A stretch of 64,000 nucleotides of DNA, taken from positions 104,024 through 168,023 of the forward strand of contig NZ_JALEGS010000024.1 in assembly GCF_022763345.1 (NCBI RefSeq), read 5' to 3'. Positions 52,877-61,145 of the stretch are shown piece after piece; positions within the stretch are counted from its first letter, which is position 1; each line of letters begins with the position of its first letter. Source of the stretch: Phaeodactylibacter sp. Its GTDB lineage: Bacteria; Bacteroidota; Bacteroidia; Chitinophagales; Saprospiraceae. A program made the translations under genes and the position numbers. The notes under the pieces were generated by a model. It saw only the letters and a program-made list of their open reading frames with translations, did not search any database and was not told where the DNA came from.

Positions 52877-53710
52877 ATGCGGCTATTCTGGTTTCTATTC
52901 TTTGGGCTGGTTTTCCCGGCTACTGCTTTACTGGCACAACCTTCCAACGACACCCTGGAGATCTATAACGTCAACCCCTGGGTAAGCGGCGGCGTAGGGC
53001 TGGTGGGCACTTATACCAATATCATCGGGCTGCCCAAAGTAAAAGATAAAGAGCGATTGACCGAACTCGAACTTGAGCGGCTCCTTCGCACCGGGGTTAA
53101 CCGATTTAACCAGTCTGGGCTGACTCAAGACCCAGCAAAACGGGAAAACGCCCACCAGGTCTCTGACTTCTTTATGTATGGCACAGCGAGTATGCCCTTC
53201 CTCTTATTTTTGGACAGAAAAGTAAGAAAAGACTACCGGGATGTCGCGCTAATGTACTTCGAAACCATTGCTTTAACTTCAAATCTGTACACCTACAGCC
53301 CACTCGGCCCCACCTTTATCGACCGGTACCGCCCACTGGCCTTTTACGAAGAAGTTCCGGTCAGTGAGCGACAATCGGGCAACATGCGAAATTCCTTCTA
53401 TTCAGGGCACGTAGCCACTACTGCGATGGGCGGCTTCTTTTTGGCTAAGGTTCTGCATGACTATCATCCGGAATGGGGCAATCGGCGTTGGCTGTTATTC
53501 GGAGCCGCCACCCTTCCTACGGCCACCGTTGCCTGGCTTCGGGTGCGTGCGCTAAAGCATTTCCCGACTGATGCCATTGCCGGCGGTTTGATTGGCGCTG
53601 GAATGGGGATTCTGATACCTGAATTGCACCGCAAATTTCAAAACAGAGTAAAAGTACAGGCTGGTTTTGGGGTACAGGGCAATAACCTGGGCCTTATTTG
53701 GGTATTTTGA
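52877..53710 (+). CDS. PAP2-family phosphatase with signal peptide
   Basis: A 277-residue protein with a signal peptide (MRLFWFLFFGLVFPATALLAQ) and a PAP2 acid phosphatase core. Motifs: FIDRYRPLAF for the first conserved block, YSGHVATTAM (SGH) for the second, and LRVRALKHFPTDAIAGG for the third with its His and Asp. Few membrane helices are seen, unlike classical lipid phosphatases, and the end is KVQAGFGVQGNNLGLIWVF, with alternating residues like a final outer-membrane strand; a periplasmic or outer-membrane location is likely. It should remove phosphate from a lipid or small phosphate ester. A second PAP2 gene lies 0.8 kb downstream. Confidence 0.85.
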   Translation: MRLFWFLFFGLVFPATALLAQPSNDTLEIYNVNPWVSGGVGLVGTYTNIIGLPKVKDKERLTELELERLLRTGVNRFNQSGLTQDPAKRENAHQVSDFFMYGTASMPFLLFLDRKVRKDYRDVALMYFETIALTSNLYTYSPLGPTFIDRYRPLAFYEEVPVSERQSGNMRNSFYSGHVATTAMGGFFLAKVLHDYHPEWGNRRWLLFGAATLPTATVAWLRVRALKHFPTDAIAGGLIGAGMGILIPELHRKFQNRVKVQAGFGVQGNNLGLIWVF

Positions 53711-53737
53711 GTCCGGGTAATTAATACTGCAACTTCG

Positions 53738-53767
53738 TTGCAAAACCCTTCAGGAAGGCTATCTTTG
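53738..53767 (+). promoter_or_regulatory. Complete Bacteroidota promoter, TTG-N19-TATCTTTG
   Basis: -33 TTG at 53738-53740, 19 bases, then TATCTTTG at 53760-53767, an exact consensus match, 24 bases before the methyltransferase start. The -33 TTG lies in the right arm of a perfect 6-bp palindrome TGCAAC-TTC-GTTGCA (53728-53742), which might be an operator. Confidence 0.65.
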
Positions 53768-53791
53768 CGCCCGTTAACTTAATCAGGCAAA

Positions 53792-54532
53792 ATGGTCAAG
53801 GAAGAATGGTTCGCTGAGTGGTTTGATTCCCCTTATTATCACATCTTATACAAAGACCGGGATGAATCTGAAGCAGAAGGCTTCATAGATCACCTTTTGA
53901 ACACCCTCGATCCGCCTACAGGCAGCTGTATGCTCGACCTGGCCTGCGGCAAAGGCCGCTACTCCCGTCACTTGGCCAGCAAGGGGTACGATGTAACAGG
54001 TCTTGACCTCTCTGCTCAAAGCATTGAGTTCGCCCGTCAGTTTGAGCACGAGCGCCTCCACTTTTTCACCCATGACATGCGGGAACCCTTCCGGGAAGCT
54101 GCTTTTGATTACGTTTTCAACTTTTTCACCAGCTTTGGCTACTTTGAGGAAGAAACAGAAGACCTGCAGACCCTGAAAAATGTGGCGCACAGTTTAAAGC
54201 CGGATGGCACCTTCGTACTCGATTTTTTTAATGCCCACTACGTCCGGCAGCGCCTGACCGGGCCCGAACACCGGGAAATCAACGGCATCGTGTTCGATCT
54301 CCGCAAGAAGCAGGAAGACCAGCATGTAGTCAAGACCATACGGTTTGCCGATGGGCACAAGCACTATTTCTTTGAGGAGCGCGTACGCCTGTTTGAGCTG
54401 AGCGATTTTGAGCGGCTCTTTGAACTGGCAGGGCTCAACATCCTGCGTACTTACGGTGACTACCAACTACAGCCCTACAATTGGATGGAAAGCCCCAGGC
54501 TGATTTTAGTTGCCAACCAAACCACCCTCTAA
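53792..54532 (+). CDS. Class I SAM-dependent methyltransferase
   Basis: 246 residues. SAM-binding motif MLDLACGKGRYSRHLASKGYDVTGLDLSAQSIEFA near 46-80, motif IV FDYVFNFFTSFGYFE, and post-motif LKPDGTFVLDFFNAHYV. The second half is beta-rich with VFDLRKKQEDQHVVKTIRF, as seen in small-molecule methyltransferases of the methyltransferase_25 type. The substrate is unknown. It is in a tight run with PAP2 (3 bases after its stop) and ZIP genes, driven by a well-matched promoter. Confidence 0.87.
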   Translation: MVKEEWFAEWFDSPYYHILYKDRDESEAEGFIDHLLNTLDPPTGSCMLDLACGKGRYSRHLASKGYDVTGLDLSAQSIEFARQFEHERLHFFTHDMREPFREAAFDYVFNFFTSFGYFEEETEDLQTLKNVAHSLKPDGTFVLDFFNAHYVRQRLTGPEHREINGIVFDLRKKQEDQHVVKTIRFADGHKHYFFEERVRLFELSDFERLFELAGLNILRTYGDYQLQPYNWMESPRLILVANQTTL

Positions 54533-54535
54533 GCT

Positions 54536-55126
54536 ATGGAATCACTGCTGTCCAACCTGCTTTATTGGGATGAATCCCTCTTCCACCTGATCAATGGCGT
54601 ATGGACCCACCCTTTGCTGGATGAAATCATGCCCTGGTGGCGAGACAAGAAAACCTGGATCCCACTGTATATGATCTTGGCTGGATTTGCCGTCTATCGC
54701 TTTCGCCTGAGGGGTTTATACTTTATTCTGGGCGTGGTCCTAACAGTTGGCGTAGCCGATACGGTAAGCAGCAAGGTGATGAAACCCACCTTTGAGCGCC
54801 TCCGCCCCTGCAATAATACGGAGCTGCCCTTTGAGGTAGAACAACGGGGCGGCTGCGGCGGTGGGTACAGCTTCACTTCCTCACACGCCACCAACCATCT
54901 GGCTATAGCCTGGTTTATTGTCCTGACGCTGGGGGCCACTTACAAATGGCTAAGGTGGCCATTGATTATTTGGGCGATAAGCATAGCCTACGGGCAGGTC
55001 TACGTAGGAGTGCACTATCCACTTGATGTCCTCGTTGGCGGGTGCATCGGAAGCCTTATTGGCTGGGGGCTCAGCAAAGCCTTCAATGCCCGCCCTGCAC
55101 TAAACCTTCAAAATGCGACTATATGA
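54536..55126 (+). CDS. PAP2-family membrane lipid phosphatase
   Basis: A 196-residue polytopic PAP2 enzyme with about five or six helices, the size of undecaprenyl-diphosphate or phosphatidylglycerophosphate phosphatases. All three motif blocks are present: KPTFERLRP (Lys-x6-Arg-Pro), FTSSHATNHLA (SSH), and YVGVHYPLDVLVGG (His-x3-Asp). It acts on the periplasmic side of the inner membrane. It may recycle undecaprenyl diphosphate or dephosphorylate lipid A or phosphatidate. Its stop overlaps the ZIP start as ATGA, so both are translationally coupled. Confidence 0.9.
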   Translation: MESLLSNLLYWDESLFHLINGVWTHPLLDEIMPWWRDKKTWIPLYMILAGFAVYRFRLRGLYFILGVVLTVGVADTVSSKVMKPTFERLRPCNNTELPFEVEQRGGCGGGYSFTSSHATNHLAIAWFIVLTLGATYKWLRWPLIIWAISIAYGQVYVGVHYPLDVLVGGCIGSLIGWGLSKAFNARPALNLQNATI

Positions 55127-55860
55127 GCCTTCCGGAATACATCGCCTTATTCTTGACCGTTATTGCGGGAGGCTGGCTAAGCTTCCGGTACAGCACTTTT
55201 AATGATCAATGGCTTAAGCTCACCTTGTCCTTCAGCGGTGCCTACATCATGGGGATAACAGTGCTGCACCTGATGCCCGGTGTGTTCGAGCAGGGCGGGC
55301 ACAATGCTGGCTTCTGGGTATTGGGCGGTTTTTTTACCCAGCTTATTCTCGAGCAATTCAGCCGGGGTATAGAACACGGGCATGTGCACGCCCATCAGCA
55401 CGAGCCCGGCAGTTTTGCGATACAGGTTATGATCGGGCTCTCCCTCCACGCCCTGCTGGAAGGTATGCCACTGGGTTATTTTGAAGACTTCCACGCCCAC
55501 CACCATCAGCATGAGGAAGGCGGGCAGCAATTGCTCATCGGTATTATTCTGCACAAGCTCCCGGCCGCCTTTGCGCTAGTAGCCCTGCTTATCCGCTCCG
55601 GCTTTAGCAGAAAGGTTACCTGGACGTGCCTGGTCATTTTCGCGCTGATGTCCCCCCTTGGAGCTCTTACGGCTGGTTTCTTTGGTTTTTCGGGCGCACA
55701 AATCGCCAATCTGCTGGGTTTTGTAATCGGCTCTTTCCTTCATATTAGTACCACCATACTGTTTGAAGCCGATGACACCCATCAGCACCGGGTGTCCTGG
55801 CGGAAGCTGGGCGTGATCATCCTTGGGGTTGCATTGTCAATCGGCGCGGATATGATCTAA
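55123..55860 (+). CDS. ZIP-family metal cation transporter
   Basis: The true start is the ATG at 55123, which overlaps the PAP2 stop in ATGA; an in-frame earlier start at 55042 would add 27 residues with no membrane character. 245 residues form about eight helices. The metal-site helix IGLSLHALLEGMPLGY and GIILHKLPAAFALVALLI carry the His and Glu/Lys residues of ZIPs, and a histidine-rich loop (DFHAHHHQHEEGG) lies between them, with a second one (GHVHAHQHEPG) before. It should bring zinc or another divalent metal into the cytoplasm; PAP2 and nuclease neighbours need metals, but a link is not shown. Confidence 0.88.
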   Translation: MSLPEYIALFLTVIAGGWLSFRYSTFNDQWLKLTLSFSGAYIMGITVLHLMPGVFEQGGHNAGFWVLGGFFTQLILEQFSRGIEHGHVHAHQHEPGSFAIQVMIGLSLHALLEGMPLGYFEDFHAHHHQHEEGGQQLLIGIILHKLPAAFALVALLIRSGFSRKVTWTCLVIFALMSPLGALTAGFFGFSGAQIANLLGFVIGSFLHISTTILFEADDTHQHRVSWRKLGVIILGVALSIGADMI

Positions 55861-56051
55861 CGCTTAGCGAAAATTCGCTAAAATCATTTTTGCCGATGCT
55901 GGTTGATAATCAACTTCTTACCCAAAACAGAAATGTCATTATTTGCCATACCCTAAATTTATTGTGTTAAGGCTGGGTTAATTGTATTTAAAATTCCCTA
56001 TTTTGGCAGCCGAAATCCAAATAATTTTTCTGAACCAGACAGGTGGATGAC

Positions 56052-58898
56052 ATGAAATTTGCACGCATAGGTTGGTTTCTAAATTTTGTTCTTAGTTTGC
56101 TGTTTTTCAATGCTTCCCATGCGCAGGTCACCCTGAGTGGAAAAGTGTTTGACGAGAACACAAAAGAGCCTTTAATAGGAGCAAGTGTCGTAATAGATGG
56201 CACCACCGAAGGTACTGTGACCGATTTTGACGGTGCCTTTGCGCTGAAAACCCAAAGTAGCCTACCGGTAAAGCTTAGTGTATCCTATGTCGGGTACGAG
56301 CCTAAAATTGTGGACGTGGCTTCTGATGAGGAGCTGGACATCTTCCTGGGCGAGTCCGTAATCACCACTGACGTGGTAGAAGTTAGAGGTCAGCGTATTT
56401 CAGATAAACAGAAATCCTCTCCGCTAACGGTGGAGTCTATGGATGTGCTGGCGATTAAGGAAACGGCAGCCACAAGTTTCTACGAAGGCCTGGGCAACCT
56501 CAAAGGAGTGGACCTGACCGCTGCCAGCCTTGGCTTTAAAGTCATTAACACCCGGGGCTTCAACAGTACGAGCCCGGTGCGTTCTTTACAGCTCATCGAT
56601 GGAGTGGACAACCAATCGCCAGGGCTTAACTTTTCTCTTGGTAATTTTCTTGGAGCTTCTGAGCTTGATGTGCTTAAGGTTGACTTGGTGCAAGGCGCTA
56701 GCTCCGCTTTTTACGGCCCAGGTGCTTTTAATGGGGTCATCAGCATGACTACCAAGGGACCTTTTTACCATAAGGGACTTTCGGCTATGGTCAAAGCAGG
56801 TGAGCGTAACCTGGTGGAATCCGCCTTCCGCTGGGCGGATGCAGTAAAAAATAAGGACGGACAGGATGTGTTTGGGTATAAAATCAACTTTTCTTATTTG
56901 CGCGCAGACGACTGGGAAGCAGACAACTTCTCACCCGTTGACAACTCCATCGTCGATGCCAGTAACCCGGGGCGGTTCGATGCGGTGAATATTTACGGTG
57001 ATGAGTTTTTTGCCGGGAACAACCTATCCGGAGCACTGCCATGGAACTTTGTAGGTCTTGGCACCTGGTACCGCACAGGTTACCGGGAGGTAGACCTCGT
57101 AGACTACGATACTGAAAACATCAAAGCCAATGTGGCCTTTCACCTGCGCACAAACCCCTCCAAAGGAATAGAATCTCCGGAACTTATATACGCAAGCAGC
57201 TTCAGTACGGGCACTACGGTGTACCAGGGCGATAACCGGTTCAGCCTGCGGGATATTCTGTTTTTCCAGAACAGGCTGGAGTTTCGTAAACAAAACAAAT
57301 TCTTCATCCGGGCGTATGCCACTCATGAGGATGCCGGCAACTCCTACGACCCTTACTTCACAGCATTGCGTTTACAGGAAAGGGCAAAGACGAACCAGCA
57401 GTGGAGTGCTGATTATGTTGGTGCTTGGAGAGGCCGAAACGAGCTTGGAATCAACTTTGAAAACCGGGCCCGGCAACTGGGTTATCCGGAGCTGGAAATC
57501 GTAATCAACCCTGATGGGTCAATTTCCACGATGTTTGACAACGAAGCCGCTAACCAGTGGATTATGGAATTCCAGGACTCGTTAACAGCCTGGCATAGCT
57601 TTGCAGAACAAATTGCCAATTTGGAGAACCCAATCAGTACGGAACCCTCACAGGATTTTCTACGGCCTGGCACCCCGGAGTTTCAGCAAGCCTTTGATGA
57701 AATTACTTCCGGTAAAAACAATGAAGAAGAAAACGGCACCCGATTTTTTGACCGTTCTGCCCTGTATCATGTGCACGGAGAATACCGATTTACGCCTGAA
57801 TTCGTAGACGAAATTGTTGTTGGAGGTAATTATCGACTTTATACCCCCGACTCAGATGGTACCATTTTTTATGACACTGCGGATGTAACCATCACGAACA
57901 GCGAATTCGGCCTGTATGCTGGTGTTAGCCAAAAATACTTTGACGAGCGCCTCACGCTCAGCGGCACCTTACGAATGGATAAAAACGAGAACTTCGACGC
58001 TGTCGTATCTCCGGCGCTATCCATGGTTTGGAAACCCAAACCCAATAATTATCTGCGTGCCTCGTTTTCATCCGCATTGCGTAACCCTACTTTAGCGGAT
58101 CAGTTTCTAAACCTTAATGTCGGTCGTGCTATCCTTGCCGGCAACTTAAATGGTGTAGACAGTCTGATCACGATCGAGTCTTTTGACCGCTACCGGGATT
58201 CACTTGACCTCAACCAATTGGAATACATTGATATTGATCCTGTCCGCCCGGAGCAGGTACGCACCTTTGAATTGGGATACCGAACAACGCTTTTCAATAA
58301 GCTCTATGTAGATGCGGGGTACTACTATAGTGTATACACTAGTTTCCTTGGCTTTAACATTGGTGTAGAGGCTACTTTCGATGAAGCTACAGGATTCCCA
58401 ACCGACTTACAGGCTTACCGGTATGCTGCCAACTCAAGAAATAATGTAACTACACAGGGTTTTTCTATTGGGCTGAACTATTACTTTGGGGATTACTATC
58501 AGCTTTCCGGAAACTACAGCTGGAACCGGCTCAACTCTGATATTGACGACCCCATCATTCCGGCATTCAATACTCCGGAGCATAAATTCAATATCGGTTT
58601 CTCCGGTCGGAATATTGTAATGGATCTTGGGGGGCTGACGCTGAAAAACTGGGGCTTCAATATCAATTACAAATGGATAGAAGGCTTCATCTTCGAAGGC
58701 TCTCCCCAATTTACCGGCTTTATTCCAAGCTATGATTTGCTTGATGCACAAATCAATTACCACGCCCGGTCAATCAATACAACCTTCAAGTTGGGTGCAT
58801 CCAATGTCCTTAACAACCTGGTATTCCAAACCTATGGTGGTCCTCGCGTAGGTCGCCTGGCTTACTTTAGCCTGCTTTACGAATGGAAAAAGAAATAG
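56052..58898 (+). CDS. TonB-dependent receptor with carboxypeptidase-like N-terminal domain (second)
   Basis: The ATG at 56052 starts a clean signal peptide (MKFARIGWFLNFVLSLLFFNASHAQ); a GTG nine bases upstream is less likely. 948 residues: a carboxypeptidase-regulatory-like domain (VTLSGKVFDENTKEPLIGASVVI, 26-110), a plug (about 125-250; STSPVRSLQLIDGVDNQSPGLNFSLGN and LVQGASSAFYGPGAFNGVISM), and the outer-membrane barrel ending VGRLAYFSLLYEWKKK. It is followed 40 bases later by a T9SS-exported esterase-like protein, with which it probably works. No SusD-like lipoprotein is next to it. The substrate is unknown. Confidence 0.93.
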   Translation: MKFARIGWFLNFVLSLLFFNASHAQVTLSGKVFDENTKEPLIGASVVIDGTTEGTVTDFDGAFALKTQSSLPVKLSVSYVGYEPKIVDVASDEELDIFLGESVITTDVVEVRGQRISDKQKSSPLTVESMDVLAIKETAATSFYEGLGNLKGVDLTAASLGFKVINTRGFNSTSPVRSLQLIDGVDNQSPGLNFSLGNFLGASELDVLKVDLVQGASSAFYGPGAFNGVISMTTKGPFYHKGLSAMVKAGERNLVESAFRWADAVKNKDGQDVFGYKINFSYLRADDWEADNFSPVDNSIVDASNPGRFDAVNIYGDEFFAGNNLSGALPWNFVGLGTWYRTGYREVDLVDYDTENIKANVAFHLRTNPSKGIESPELIYASSFSTGTTVYQGDNRFSLRDILFFQNRLEFRKQNKFFIRAYATHEDAGNSYDPYFTALRLQERAKTNQQWSADYVGAWRGRNELGINFENRARQLGYPELEIVINPDGSISTMFDNEAANQWIMEFQDSLTAWHSFAEQIANLENPISTEPSQDFLRPGTPEFQQAFDEITSGKNNEEENGTRFFDRSALYHVHGEYRFTPEFVDEIVVGGNYRLYTPDSDGTIFYDTADVTITNSEFGLYAGVSQKYFDERLTLSGTLRMDKNENFDAVVSPALSMVWKPKPNNYLRASFSSALRNPTLADQFLNLNVGRAILAGNLNGVDSLITIESFDRYRDSLDLNQLEYIDIDPVRPEQVRTFELGYRTTLFNKLYVDAGYYYSVYTSFLGFNIGVEATFDEATGFPTDLQAYRYAANSRNNVTTQGFSIGLNYYFGDYYQLSGNYSWNRLNSDIDDPIIPAFNTPEHKFNIGFSGRNIVMDLGGLTLKNWGFNINYKWIEGFIFEGSPQFTGFIPSYDLLDAQINYHARSINTTFKLGASNVLNNLVFQTYGGPRVGRLAYFSLLYEWKKK

Positions 58899-58938
58899 CA
58901 ACTAACCGTTTTAACAGCAATAACCAAAATGTCTTCCT

Positions 58939-60465
58939 ATGAAGAAAATTAACATGATTCTAATGCTCCTGCTTGCCGCAGCTACGTTACAGCTTCAGGC
59001 ACAGGAAAGATACCTGGACATGATCTTCGACAATTACGAAGTCGAGACTCAGTTTTACGGTACAAACGTCACCGTCCTTACGGTTCCCCTAACAGGTGAA
59101 GTAACCCTCCGCCCTCTGGCTATTGATATCTACACTCCGCCTGAGGAAGATATGGAGACCAATAGACCAATTGTACTTTACTTCCATACCGGAAACTTCC
59201 TTCCACACCCGGCAAATGGCAGTACCGGAGGCACTATGAAAGATAGCACAGTAGTTGAAATTGCCAGCCGTCTGGCACGAATGGGCTATGTGTGCGGCGT
59301 AGTGGATTATCGTAAAGGTTGGAACCCACTTGCTGCAACACAGGAAGAGCGTACCAATACTCTAATCAATGCTGCTTACCGTGGTGTTCAGGATTCCCGT
59401 ACTGCTGTACGTTACTTCAAAAAGACGGTAGCTGAAGAGGGCAATCCATGGGGCGTAGACACCACTCGTATTGTAGCATGGGGACAAGGTACAGGTGGAT
59501 ATATTTCTTTTGCGACTGCTACAATCGACCAGTACCTTGATATTGTTCTGCCTAAGTTTATTGGTCAAGATATTACGGGTGATGGACAGCCAGATCCGAT
59601 GGTCCTTTTGCCTATTCATGGTGACCCGGATGCGACTACCTTTGGCATAAACCCGCTTAATGGAGATACGCTTTGTGTACCCAATCACGTAGGCTATGAC
59701 TCTGATATTGACCTCGCTGTCAATATGGGTGGTGCAATGGGAGATACCTCATGGCTCGATGCAAGTGATCCTCCATTTATTTCATTCCAAGTCCCTACAG
59801 ACCCGTTTGCACCCTATGAGGAAGGCATTCTTATTGTTCCTACTACAAACGAGCAGGTCGTTGAAGTTCAGGGGGCTTACACAGTGCAGTCTAAAGCACA
59901 TGATCTGGGTCTGAACGATATTTTCATTACAGCGGATTTTCAAGATGAAATCACTATGGTTGCCAATAGCCGAAACGACGGTCTGGAAGGGCTTTACCCA
60001 CTAATTGGTTCTAACCCATTAGACAGTGGCCCATGGGAATGGTGGGATCCTGCGACGAATGAAAACCATGACAATGGTATTATGACCAATATGGATATGT
60101 CTCCAGAGAAGGCACGTACTTATATCGATACCATCATGGCCTACTACGCCCCACGCGCTTGTGCAGCATTATTCCTGCCTTGTTCGCCAGTGGGCACTCA
60201 GGAAGCCTTGCTGGATGCCAAGGAAGTAGGACTGATTCTTGCGCCTAACCCGGCTATCGAGGAAGTACGCCTGCAAACCAATGCGGCATACCCGGTAAAA
60301 GACCTGCTGCTGTATGACATCAGCGGCCGACTGGTGCAAACACAGTTCAACTTGTTTGAAAATAACATCGTAGTTCCGCGCGAAGACCTGCCATCCGGTA
60401 TGTACTTTGCCCGCCTTCGATTTGAAGACAAGGGCAGCCTGGTGCAGAAGATTATCTTCAAGTAA
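58939..60465 (+). CDS. T9SS type A exported alpha/beta-hydrolase-fold protein lacking the nucleophile serine
   Basis: 508 residues. A signal peptide (ends QLQAQ, residue 22), then an esterase/lipase-like fold (about 50-410): PIVLYFHTGNFLPHP is the oxyanion strand, MGYVCGVVDYRKGW the next, and QDSRTAVRYFKK the helix before the nucleophile elbow. That elbow reads AWGQGTGGY, with Gly184 where GxSxG enzymes have serine, so classical catalysis is unlikely; a binding or pseudoenzyme role is possible. A C-terminal Por-type sorting tail runs from LAPNPAIEEVRLQTN to QKIIFK. Paired with the upstream TonB receptor. A strong terminator follows. Confidence 0.85.
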   Translation: MKKINMILMLLLAAATLQLQAQERYLDMIFDNYEVETQFYGTNVTVLTVPLTGEVTLRPLAIDIYTPPEEDMETNRPIVLYFHTGNFLPHPANGSTGGTMKDSTVVEIASRLARMGYVCGVVDYRKGWNPLAATQEERTNTLINAAYRGVQDSRTAVRYFKKTVAEEGNPWGVDTTRIVAWGQGTGGYISFATATIDQYLDIVLPKFIGQDITGDGQPDPMVLLPIHGDPDATTFGINPLNGDTLCVPNHVGYDSDIDLAVNMGGAMGDTSWLDASDPPFISFQVPTDPFAPYEEGILIVPTTNEQVVEVQGAYTVQSKAHDLGLNDIFITADFQDEITMVANSRNDGLEGLYPLIGSNPLDSGPWEWWDPATNENHDNGIMTNMDMSPEKARTYIDTIMAYYAPRACAALFLPCSPVGTQEALLDAKEVGLILAPNPAIEEVRLQTNAAYPVKDLLLYDISGRLVQTQFNLFENNIVVPREDLPSGMYFARLRFEDKGSLVQKIIFK

Positions 60466-60488
60466 GCCTGTGAAGGTTGAAAACTGAA

Positions 60489-60528
60489 AAGCGCAACACT
60501 GCTCATCAGCAGTGTTGCGCTTTTTTTT
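60489..60528 (+). terminator. Strong intrinsic terminator
   Basis: A perfect 15-bp stem (60489-60503 with 60508-60522), a four-base loop CATC and a run of eight T at 60521-60528. It ends the TonB-receptor/esterase-like operon and faces the response regulator gene on the other strand. Confidence 0.95.
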
Positions 60529-60558
60529 ATTCCAAATCCAGCGTGAAAGTAGCTTTTT

Positions 60559-60930
60559 CTACCCCCCAATCAAAGCCTTCACCTTCTGCTCATCCAACGG
60601 CTTCTCAATGAAGCCCATCACATGGCTATGCTCGTTAGCCCGGTTAATATCAGACGGATCAATGGATGAGGAAACAATGTAAATCGGGAAGGTCACCGCT
60701 GATCCTTTCTCCTCCAGCTGCTCCAGAAAAGTCCAGCCATCCATGACCGGCATATTCAAATCGAGCAGGAGCAGGTCCGGCTTTTCCTCTATCAAACGGT
60801 TGATGGCTTCCTCAGCATTGCTGAAAGACTGTATGTCAGCCTCTGGAAACACCCGTTTCAGACTGAATTTTGCGGTCAGTAGAAAGATCTTGTCGTCATC
60901 TACCAAAAAGATCTTATCAAAACTACTCAT
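60559..60930 (-). CDS. Stand-alone response regulator receiver domain
   Basis: The ATG at 60930 (MSSFDKIFLVDDD) is preferred over one at 60957, because the fold begins right after it. 123 residues form a single CheY-like receiver domain with no output domain. The acidic pair is Asp11/Asp12, the phospho-acceptor Asp57 (LLLLDLNMPVMDGW), the Ser/Thr is in IYIVSSSID, and the Lys in GFIEKPLDEQ. It probably relays a histidine-kinase signal by protein contact; no kinase is in the window. The partner is unknown. Confidence 0.9.
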   Translation of the reverse strand: MSSFDKIFLVDDDKIFLLTAKFSLKRVFPEADIQSFSNAEEAINRLIEEKPDLLLLDLNMPVMDGWTFLEQLEEKGSAVTFPIYIVSSSIDPSDINRANEHSHVMGFIEKPLDEQKVKALIGG

Positions 60931-61097
60931 ATCGTGAGGTAATGTAGCTTTCTGCATTCGGGACAGGTGTGGAACGCTTATTATTTTGCGGTTTTTCTAT
61001 TTGCAATGGGCTATTCAGTGAACTGAAGGCCGGTTGCTTCACACCCGCAATGCCAATAAAAGTATAGTTAAATATCTAGTTTGCAAATTCAATTGAC

Positions 61098-61123
61098 AAA
61101 TTAAGGTATTTACGCCTTAATTT
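61098..61123 (-). terminator. Weak terminator-like hairpin after the acyl-CoA reductase gene
   Basis: AAATTAAGG (61098-61106) pairs with CCTTAATTT (61115-61123) around an 8-base loop. It is 23 bases beyond the acyl-CoA reductase stop on the minus strand. The stem is AT-rich, so termination would be weak. Confidence 0.4.
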
Positions 61124-61145
61124 TCAGTATTTGGGCATTTTTTAC

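Noticed and set aside
55042..55122. 27-codon extension of the ZIP transporter
   Set aside because: It overlaps the PAP2 gene and is not hydrophobic; the ATGA junction at 55123 is the natural start.
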